Source of the DNA: Haemonchus contortus
Taxonomy: Eukaryota > Nematoda > Chromadorea > Rhabditida > Trichostrongylidae
Length of the DNA: 64,000 nucleotides
Assembly (NCBI GenBank): GCA_000469685.2
Contig: LS997567.1
Location: 23,163,115-23,227,114 of the forward strand
Direction of reading: 5' to 3'
The notes beneath the pieces are model-generated. The model saw only the letters and a list, made by a program, of their open reading frames with translations. It was not told where the DNA came from and did no database searches. The position numbers and the translations under genes are program-made. Position 1 is the stretch's first letter. The number at the start of each line of letters is the position of its first letter. Below, one piece after another: positions 12,401 to 23,900 of the stretch.

Positions 12401-15400
12401 GTGTTCGCCGGTGGCAGCTCAAACCTGGCTCAATCCCTCTTGCGTTATGCGTTTTTCTGAGATAACCGCATCCGAACAAGCACGAGATGAACTGTGCCTA
12501 CCCGTCCGCCGGTTCTAGCGACTAAATACGAGCGACGACGTATGCCCCATGCGCGTAATGTAACCTACGCCTTAAGACAAAACATGGCTTACCTGACCGC
12601 AGAAACCGCCTTGCCACTTGGGGACCAACACTGATTTCGCAAGGGAAAAAGGACCAATTGTTTAATGTCCATTGCTGCATGCTAACAGTGCTAGCTTCGA
12701 TGCACCATGCAACCATGCGCTGAGTAGCGCTCATCAGCGACCAGGTAGCATTCGCCCTATACACTCGGATCTCGTCTTGACTGGTATGGCACACTGGCAC
12801 GGGGACGATGGAGGAAAAGCCGCGTTATGGATTTCCGAGTAACTGGTGCAGACCAAACCACCGAGCCGATTCCACCTTTCCTGAAAGAGGTGGAAAACAG
12901 CTGTCTCTACGCATCACGAGTTTTTATCCAATCGATGCGCCCTTAATTACGATGGTTTCCATACATGGTAGAACTTCTGGTCACCACATGATATGGTAAA
13001 GCCCACGTTCAAAGTCCGACCAATCGACGTTCTGTTTTATCTCCCAACTCATCTAAAACAACGGGTGCGGAGGGACTTTTCCGAAACTACATCGCGGACC
13101 GAAAAGTAAGCATCATTGAGAAGCTTTTCAGCCTCCCGAACCCATTTTCGCATGTTTCCCTATCTTGTTCTTGAGGGCGTTTCAGCTTTATATTGGTGAC
13201 ATCAACCAGGTGCAGCCGCTCATTGAATGCCCTAATAGCGCTGACCCAGCCAGCGCACTTAGTAGCGCCTCCTGCTTAGTGGAGCTCGGGCGCAGGATGG
13301 TCATGTGTTGCTGGGTCGTATCCACTTCCCTGATCCGTACCGTACTGTTCGCGCTCGTGGATGAAAAGAGAATGTTCCGTTCGAGCACCCACTTACCACT
13401 TAAAGGCACGGTTCACGATAAAAAGGTTACTGAGTTCTTCCTTTAGGAATACTCAGCGCCCTCCATAGGTGGTGGAAGCGACCCTCTCGCTCCCACAATC
13501 TCGGCACTTGGGGCATAATGGAAGCCCTGTTGCTGCCGTAATTGGCTTTGACGCCCCCCGATCGATGTCACGTTAGACGAATGCCCAGACAATACAGATT
13601 GCGAATACTCGTTTCAGGACCCACATACAATCAGCTGATCGCCGAGTGACGAGGCGATGTTTTGCTCCCATTCTTTTTTCCTCTGCTATTTTCTTTGCTG
13701 TCGCGATCCCTTATTTAATTTCCTACTCCTAGTGGCTGAAAAAGGCGAGCTACTTCTGCTGTTACTAGGGTTTTTTTTGTTTACTTATGCTTATGTGTGA
13801 ATGAATTCTTGCTTACCATAGTCTGTTATTCGCACCAGGACCCACCGCACGCAGTGAGACACATTGTATAGCTCGTCGAACGCGCCACTCCTTTTCATTT
13901 TTCTGGTCTCTTTCCCGTCCAGCCCTCTTTTGATGGTTTTTCGAAGCATTTTTCACTTTGGAAACACGATTCACGCAGTTTCTTCACATTAATCGCACTA
14001 TTTTCCATCTTATCTTCCCTTTTTCGTCACAGTCTGGATTACCCAAAATTATCGTGAACTATGCCCTTATATGAGATAGAGGCTAGAGCTTGCGTTTCCT
14101 TCGAAGGTTACTTGATGCATGTCGCTGACCTCAAAGCACAACAAATTTGTGTTGTCATTTCTTATCGCGAGCAATAGTGGCTTTAGAAGACTGCCAGCTC
14201 AAATACGGATAGACTGCTGCAGTAAATCCCTTCAAGGGCGAGAAATGGGTGACAGGACCGGACCCCGCTACAGGGGGCGGGGTTTGTGCAAGTTAAATGT
14301 TCGGGTGGAAAACCACAACTCCTATCCCTGTAGGTCTAGAGCGTTCAAGTTTGGTAGGAGCACCCGGGACAGGATGATAACGTCTATGATGTGTGGTAGG
14401 ACCGGTCCCCATCCACAGAGGGCGGGATTTTCGCGAAAACTGCCAATTCGGCCCTAGAGCGTTCCAGCTCGGTAGGGTTACGGACGGCAGAATGTGAACA
14501 CTTATGGTGGGTGGCAGGGACAGACTCTGCCCAAAAGGGGCGGGGTTCCCCATAGGAGTGGAGGGGCAGGATGGGAACACTGGCGATGGGAGAGGCCTTA
14601 GATAACAAGATCCAATTGAATCCAACACCTTTGTTATTCACGATCTAGCTTTGACCATTCGATTGTTTCATTCGACAAGAAGGATAATTGCAGTGATAAT
14701 GACCAACTAATAGTACTAATCGTTAAGAGGATGGAAATTGGCTCATTTCTTGCTATTAGGTTAAGACCGCTACACAGCAAAGTTTGCGACTCGATGAAGA
14801 ATCACTGTTCCTTTTCGCTTCGACATTATTCTTGACAAAACTTATCCTGACGCTGATAATCTTGGACTCGATGGTATATCTGTAGAGGAAGGAAGCTTCA
14901 ATGATAAAGACATTTGTAATGGTATGGCTCGACGATGTTTGTAAGTACCATTCAGGGCTTCGGTTGCCAACCAGTTCAACCTTCAATGAGTCATTATTTT
15001 TGAGATGAACAGCAACAGGTTGAGACTTTTAATCACAGGTGTAAGCATCAGTTCATTTTGAATACATCTTCCATGCCTGTTCCGAAAAATATCATATGTT
15101 CCAAATGAGGAGGGGTCGATTCATCGATTGTTACAACCCTACCATGAGGAGGGAAGCCCGCGCCTGGCTTCATCCGTATAGTAGGATTGGGCGGCCCGAC
15201 TGGCGTTTTTTTAACGAGGGAAAGGTTTCAGAATCTCATGCGAACTTCAAAATACAAACCTATAAATATCGATAGTGTTTCGAATGCTGTCACGAATATA
15301 GAAATAAAATGCTGAATCAGTCTATGAGTAAAGTTGTAGGCCCCAAAGTTTGTTTGTTCAAATTTGGGAGAAATAGTGCCAATATAAATGTGCAGATGCC

Positions 15401-17869
15401 GGTAACAGCATCGAGGGTCGGCGTGTCGCAGCGGCAGTGCCCCGCTTCTTCAGTTAAACAATGTAAGTTTGCTCCCCGCTGTCGTGCCGGTTTTTGCAAA
15501 GCGTGCTTTCTTTCCAATATAAGGTTCACCGAAATTCTTTGGTACTAATTCAGATACGCGCCTTGTTTCAGCTATCACTTACGATCATCGCCCTTGCTTT
15601 TTAAAACCAGTCGGGCTATGCACGCTAACGCTTGCATTATACAGGGTGTCCCAAAATTATTGGCGCCGATTTATAGCAATATATTTCAAACTTCTCAGCT
15701 GCGAAAGACTATGGAATCTCTATGCACGTTAGCCAACACTATGTGCTACAACAGGCTACAGTCGCATTTCAAAATATCCCCCATGAGCGCGGATAGAAGT
15801 CAAAGTTTGCTTTCGACTTGATCCCATGTGGCACGCAGGTATCCTCCTCCATTTCTTCCCAGTAGTTCTTCAGCCTTTGCATTCTAGGAGTCCAAACTGG
15901 GATTGCAAACTCGACAGGTCCTCTTCTAACCAGGAACCAGTCGTGGGGTCAAGTGAGTCAAGTTCTGGAAAATAGGATGACCATCCCTTTTCACCAATGA
16001 AGTCGGGCAGCTGTCGTCGGCACCACTCGCGGGCAAGCTTGGCTCTGTGGGCTGGAGAAGCGTCCCGCTGGAAGGACTGCGAGATGTTTCCGAAAACGTA
16101 GTCGAAAACCAATGTTTTATTTACCTTCATCAGTTCGCCGTTTGAGTACTGGTCTTGGTCAATTTTCATGCCTGCACCAAAGAAACCACGAGCAGCTTAC
16201 CCTTACCAGTGATTTCCTCGGAAAACATTATTTTACTATTCTGATAGCAACCATTTTGTGAGATATTACACGCTAGGCGTTTCTTTCCAGAACGCGAACA
16301 TTCTGGTTGTTGAGGAAAGGCTTTATCTCAAAAAAAATTCTTGACCAGAGAAAACGACGAAGGGTTGCGTGTCATCACTTTCGACTTTCTGCATTTTTGG
16401 CCCGGCAGTATCTGTTGAGACCGGAATTGCAGCGAAATTTCTCCATACGATAGGAACGGCAGTGGAGCTCCTGCATGACATTCTTCCATCGCGATAAATC
16501 CTGTAAGCCGTGCCCGCTGACTTACTTTCAATGGGTCACCCAGAATCCCGACCGATTGGCAGACGGACCATTTTAATAGTCCTATCTTCCGAAACATTTT
16601 ACCTTTCTACCTTTCCTGATTTGTCTCTGATTCAAGCTTTTTTTCTGTATCGCTCAATAGCCTCCTATGCGGTAATTACAAAAATCCCAAGGAATTTCTA
16701 TAATGCCCTTCTACCTCTCGCGTGTCAATGATTGCAAGTGGCATTGAATGAGCCTCCTCCATCTAAAAGACATTGATAGTTTCACATCAGCAGCCATGCA
16801 TATTGCAAGGAAACCTTCTTATGCAACTAATTAATAACAGGTTATGTGAATTTGATATATTATTTCTACCTTAAAAATTCCTGAATTTTGGCGCCAATAA
16901 TTTTGGGACACCCTGTATGTCGACGACCGTTCCCTCCAGGTTTAAGGCTGAACTGCTGAGAGCATCACGCTCGATATATTTAATTTGAGCAGAACTATCA
17001 GTGGTTGATCATAGCTCCGTCCACCTCAGTGCAGGCCCTCTCACTATAAAAACATGACCACCCTCTTTTAAATGCCCCTAACCATGTTCTCCGCATTCTA
17101 GAAAGTTAGTTTTTGATGAGATGAACTTTTAGTCTCAGCCCCTTTTCCTGTTCCGCCCACTTCGAGGACTTAACCGCATTTGTTCCACTACCTCGAACCA
17201 TTTTTTCCCGTGTCTAGAACGTTTCTGAACAGAGTTATAAGCTTATGATCTAAGCCCAACCCACTTAATTGCACATCTCGCCCACTTCGAGGATTTACCA
17301 CATTTGCTTCATTACCTCTAGCCACTTTTTCTCGCATTCTAAGACGTTTCCGAACGAAGTAACATTCATTTTTTAAAAGTAGCTCTTATCTCAACGCACA
17401 CCCCGCTTATCGTGGGCAGGGGTACGCCTGCCCAGCGCGCATGAGACCTTGCTCCTTCTCTCTATTGTTTTTCCTGGCCTCGACGCCTTCGTTTAATCGA
17501 GCTATGAATCTCTGTGGGAAGTACGCCCACTGCGAGAACGCTCCGCCCGCCGTCGGTAACTTTCTTTTACTTCAATTGTTGACCCATCCCTCACCTTTGC
17601 ACGTTCTTCCACACTTCTGGGCGTGATGTAACTAATTAATAATTTTTTGCCCTTGATACCGGCCACTCATGTGTATATCCCCCTTGTGGGCGGAGCTCCG
17701 CCGAACTCACATGTGCTCTGTTGCTCTTGTAGTATGTCCTGGCCATCACGAACTTCTTCACGTAATTATCGAATTTTCGTACAAACAAACACACAGAAGA
17801 CAGAAAGGCAGACAGACGGACAGACAGGCAGGAAGACAAATAGGTAGACGGACGAACGGAAAGATAGAC

Positions 17870-17939
<70 letters not shown>

Positions 17940-20900
17940 GCGAGCGCTTTATATATAGTGAGGTTCTCTCGACGTGATTGTGTCACGCTCTTTTATTTTG
18001 CGTTAAAACAACACACACCCAGAAGGAATCGTCCTGGAACAGAGATACGCGATAAAAACTCAACTCCACAAAACAAACCAAAAAAGTGTGAAAGAGGTAT
18101 GGTGTTCACAAGTCTCACACCCTTAACCATTTTCTAGAGGTTGAAAGGATCGCCTAAAGTAGGAGGGGGGTCGCGCAGCCGTATGCCATTCTCCCTCTAG
18201 TAGTCGGAGCGGGTACAGAACCTATAATGTTCACGGTCGTTCAGGAAAAGACGCAAATTTGTAAAAGCGAAGACGCTTATTCACAACTTTTGGGCGTTTC
18301 ATTCTTTGCACCCATGTAAAGCGCTATGAACAAATCTGGACTATTAAATAGTGCGTAAACACTAATGTCACAGCGGAATACTTACAAGGAGGATCTTTCA
18401 GGGCGTGGGACGCTTTTTGAAAATTGTTTTCTGCATGGTATAGGGGCATAAGCACTGAGTATAGAACTATTAGGTTGGAAGGAAAGTCCTGCAACAAAAA
18501 ATTTGAAGCGTCAGCAATTTGTATCAACAGTGTGAACACGGTAGCAAGAGTGATAGTTTTGTAGGGCATTCCTCAGGTAATCAACACATGAGTAAATAAG
18601 GGCACGCGTGTGGGCTTGAGCAGCATTACGGCCAATAAATGGACAACACCCGATTTGTACCATCACCTCTTACTAAACACGCCAAGGGAAAAACGCGGGT
18701 GTAGCGGCTCAAATTATCAGCAACATATTCAATGCTAGCACTGCTCACCGATCAACGGTCAACAATCGGTTGGATCGCTTCGCTGGAGGAGATACAAGCC
18801 TTAGAAGTTACGCAAGCATCGTCCCTTGATTCAATGGAGGTTGGAGGGATCCATCCACTATGAGTTGCTAAACGCAGACTAGATGGACACAGCTATCGAT
18901 TACCCCTATGAACGCCGAAATTTGGCTAACAGGGTTAGAGAAGGACGATCAAAACCGTAAATCAGGTCCCTACAGAGGGTCAACGCACGTCGAAATTTCG
19001 CTTTTAACACGCGTCAAAAATTCTACGATTTCAAATGGTTCCAGGTTGTTCATCAGTCGTGCTCCCCAAGTGTTGCCCCTTTTACCTACGATGCGCTCCG
19101 CCTTCTTGAGCATCCCGTTGTTGAAAAAAAATTCGTAACTTGATGTGATCTGAAAACGGCAGTCAATTACTTCTTTGAGTCACAGCTTCCTCACTCCTGG
19201 ATATAAGGCATCAGTGATTTACTCAAAACATAATAGAAGGTTGTTGACCTCTTTGGTAAATAAATTTCCGAAAATTGACTGGTCTGGAAAATTTCAGAAA
19301 TGATTCGAAGAAGACCTTCATTGTGTTGCAGGACTTTCCTTCCAACCTAATATTTCCGTTAAATGGCCTTCTGAATGCCAAAAAACGACTGAAAATGATT
19401 TTGTCAGAAATCGCCGTTCTAAACCACTAAGCATCGTTTGTTTCATTCATGGCGTCGACTGTCCGTACACTAGAAGGCGCCAGTTGACTGCGCATTGAAA
19501 ATAACGTGAACGGTAGTCAGTAAAGGGAGCCACATGCTGAAACATGCTGAAAAGTGCGGTGAAGTCTCATATATGCTCTCCACGGCTAAGCTGCCAGCAG
19601 CGACGGATGGTGTGGTGGATAGCGATGTGGTCTTCGAGTTGGGATGGCTAGACTGGGTCGATGTTTGGAGCCTCGTGGTTTCGCCGTTTTTGCATTTTGC
19701 CACCTCCAAATTGGCTCCGTATTGCACCAGGGCCAAAGCAAGTGCCTGACTGGACATGGTCGTGACCAGGACCAGCGACAACTTCTACTGGACGTACTGT
19801 ACTGGACGCCGATATCAAGAATGAACGACTCGCATTTGTGATCACCGGACTTGACAACCCTCGCAGAGCAAAATATGGAATTACTCAAGATTTCTTTGAT
19901 GTGCAAAACTTTCTACTTCTTTTACTTACTTACTTTCTACTTTCTAACTTACAAACAATTACCACTCTACCACTGTACCCATTATCAATTTCGACATGGC
20001 TTTTTCACCACCTAGAGTGATTCGCCGACTAATATCCTCTTTCACGCCTGATTTTTCTCCTCCAAAAAGAAAGGAGCATGAAGAAGGAGAGTACTGCAAC
20101 TGCGATATTCGGCGACACTCAATGCCGTTGCAGAGAAAAGCGCATTCCAGTTGGCATTATCTCTCCAGGCTTTGAGTTAGTAGGACTTGACAAACTCTGT
20201 CCATATACCCAGGTCTTCATTCAGAGTTCCATGGAAAGTTAAAACCCTTTCCTAGTGAGTACAGGACGCACGTCGTGTGAGTTGCAGTAATAGATACGGT
20301 TTGGGTAGGTGTAAAGGATAGATAAATATGAATTAACGTAAGATGTCTTTCAGGCTCGACGGTTAGAGATTCGTGACGGCAATAACGACGAGATGCTCAA
20401 CGAAACAACCACAATAGCATTATATGCAGTCGACGGACCCGCGGAGCCGCCGTGAGATTCGGATACCTGCCGTTTGATGGATCTGCAGTCGTCCTAGTAG
20501 ATCACTTCTCTAGATACATTTCTTCTCTTGTCTTCTTCTTTTTCCGTCTTCTTCTTCTTTCTTCTTCTTTCTTTTCTTCGTTCCTGACTACTATTCCTAA
20601 ACCCTTGTGAACCCCTTATAGGTCTCCCTAATCACTACCAACGTGAAAACCATTCGATCACCTGCTATGATGAGATACCCACTCCCGCTCAGTTGAGCTG
20701 ACGACATCGTAAGGGCTCAGATAGAACTTGTCCTTTTCGTACTCGGGGCAGCCTACTTGCGGTGCGAATACGAATATTATTACCCAGTACCCCGCTTCTG
20801 TTTCTATCTTCACCGCCATGATCAGACCGCCGAACCAATGATACAATTCCGGATTCCATCGCTGCTATGGCAACACCATTTGCTATGGCAACACCCTTGC

Positions 20901-23900
20901 ACTCCGTTGAAGAAGAGCTTGACACTGTCTGTGGTTTCTGTCGGCTTTGCTCATTTTCACAGTTCTCCTGGACGCGCAGGTCATGGATGTTTCTACGCTT
21001 CATAAGATCGACATTCTCTCACGACTTCCCGATAAGCGACAGAATACTCACAGCCCCAATCCGAACTAACTTTCATAGCCGAGATCACTTACTCTTCGGT
21101 AGCCCTCTGTCCACAAAACTCGGGCGGCCGCCTTTTCTGCGTGACACAATCACTCTTTTAGAGACTTTATGCATATATGCTAAGCCTGGGCTGGGCGCAG
21201 ACATGAGCAGAGACTTTTAACAACTCGACTATCTCTGCCTCCGTCGGCGGAATGAATGATGCGTTACAATGAGTCAATACTCTCCGAATTCGAAGGCGCC
21301 GAGGCTGATTTGCTGATAACATGCTCGATCGTTGTCATTATTCGAATTTTTGTTCTCAGTTCGACTCGGAATCGGAAACAGAGGGTCGAAGAAAAAAAAA
21401 AGTAGGGACTGATGGGCTCTAGGCCGCCCTCGGAGGTCATCCGTGAAGTGGACCACTGAAAAGTGGAGCCCAGTACCCATACACCGAGAGGAAGGGGGCT
21501 TTTTACCGGCTCAAGAGAGCGGTATCGGTGATCGATGGTTGATTAAAAGACTCTGAGTGATTCCTATCTCGCGTTTTCTGGAAGCATAAATTAGACGTCG
21601 AGGGTTACTGGTTGTTTGGCAATGATCATGACCAAAAAATATAACAACTTCTCGCTGGATATTGTGGATTCATTTTCGGACTGGACTAAATATTTTCGAG
21701 GTACCCAAGAGCTGTTCCATAGTGAATCTTTGGCTACAAGTGCACCAGTGAAGCCGCTTATGTTCCCGTTCCGCAAAAGTTCGTCTCACAGGGAACAATC
21801 CCGAGTCTACTTGGTCATTTGAAGTGAGGTTTCTGCTGCTAGTTGTGTCTGTGGATGCTAATCACAAATTAGTTTTCTGAATTTGCCGGACGACTTTTCC
21901 AACGAATTCCCTGGAACACTAGAAAACTACTAATCCTAAATTCAATAACGTAGCTCTAATATTCTGTTAATGACATTACTTCTTTCAAGCCATTTTTGGA
22001 ACTTCATCATAGTGAAAATGCGCGTGGAGAAGTCAGGTTGCTATTGTGACTTGGTGGCACGCGGCGAGCCAAAGCGGTAGTTAACGAAAAGCAGGTACGG
22101 TCCCCTACTCCGTACACATGTCCATTATACAAAACTTCACTGCCTCGAACATTTTGTGTTGGAATATTACACATCTCTTTATTTCCACAAAGTGACAAAA
22201 GTTATGTTTTCGTGACTATAGAGCATATAGACGTACAAAGGAATTGAAGTTGTACTGCTTGGCTTAGGTAGGAATAAAACACCTCAAACATCAAAATTTT
22301 CGTACAATGCAATAATATCAACACAAAAGTAATATCTGTGCCTCAAGGAAAAAGTACTGTAAAGTGGAGAATCCTTACTAACACAAAACCATTGCTGATT
22401 TTACACTTATGAGTCGTCATACTTACCCCTGCTCCAAGCCACCGCTGAGCGTATGGTCACATCCACGCCTTTTTCTCTCGCTTGTGATGGATGCTCATCT
22501 AAAATCACCTTGATAGCTCCGTTTGGAGATTCGGCCAGCAAATTCTGAAAGCGATTCGGGGTCAGCATCCGAAAACACGCCTAGTGGTATATGCATTATA
22601 TCAAATGGAAAACTCGATTTGGGTTCCTTCCCTGGTAAGGCAAGCTGATTTGCGACAGAATTATAAGCGGCGCCCTTGGGTCTGTCGATGGCCTAGCAGG
22701 CAGGAACCCTTGACGCCTAAGTGCTCCAAAGAAAACGCGGAGATAGCACCAGTACCTTTCAACCAACCAGCAATTACCGATACCGCTCTCCGTGGCCGGT
22801 AGAAAGAGCGCGTTCCTCTACGTGTACGAGAATTGAGTTCCACTCACACACCAGTTTTTACCGGTTTACTTAACGAATGACCTCCGAGGCCGACCTTACC
22901 AGTCTCGACCCTTTCTGTTTGAATTGCTGATCGCTTTCGAGCCGATCTGAAAAATAATAATCTGCATTTAACACCTGTCGTCCTTTTGAAGTAACCTAAC
23001 TTGACCAGCTAAGCTCACGATCCTCAACTTGTATAATACACAATGAGGAAAAAATCTACGGCAATTCTCGCCATCCCTCAACTTTAGCCTAGACTGATCA
23101 AAGGGATACACAAGTCAGTTCACAATGGTGTGGTCCTGGCATCCAGACAAAATTTCTACCCTGACTGAGTCATCTCTTGAAACTAATTCATGGTGTTCAC
23201 ATTATATAGGGTTCAACTTGAACTGTTATTAACATTGATCGCTGTGATTTAAAGGCACAGTTCACGATAGTTTAGGGTTATCCAGATTATGACGAAAATG
23301 AAAGAGAAGGTGGACAGTAGTGCGATGGAGACGAAGAATGCACACCCATTGGTGCTTACAAAGTGATAAAAGGCTTTAGAAAAGTCGTTATGAAAGGGGT
23401 GGACGAGAATGAGACCAGAAAAATGAAGTACAAAGGGTGTTTGGACAGTGTGTGTCATTGCGTTGCGTGGGTCCTGGTGCGAATAGCTTACTACTGTAAG
23501 CAAAAATGTCCAGAAACTACACTTGAATCACTCGCATAACGTACAAAAACACGATTAACAGCAAAAGTGACACCATCGTAAGGTAGGAAACTAATAAAAA
23601 TGAACGAATCCAGATTATGATGAAAAAAGCAAAAAAATGAAAGAATGAAAGAGAAGGTGGAGAATAGTGCGAAGGAGACGTAGAAAGCACACTGATCGGT
23701 GTTCACAAAGTGATAGAAGGCTTTGGAAAAGTCATAAAAGGGGGTGGACGAGACTAAGACCCGAAAAATAAAGTAGAAAGGGTGTTTGGACGAGCTACGC
23801 AGTGTGTGTCACTGCGTTGGGCGGCTGGCTGGTTGCTTACTACAGTAAGCAAAAATGTCCAGTAACTACACTTGAAATCACTCGCATAACTTAAAACAAC

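Noticed and set aside
17636..17986. Frames with Ser-Val-Cys-Leu or Asp-Arg-Gln-Thr repeats
   Set aside because: By-products of the (CAGA)n tract.
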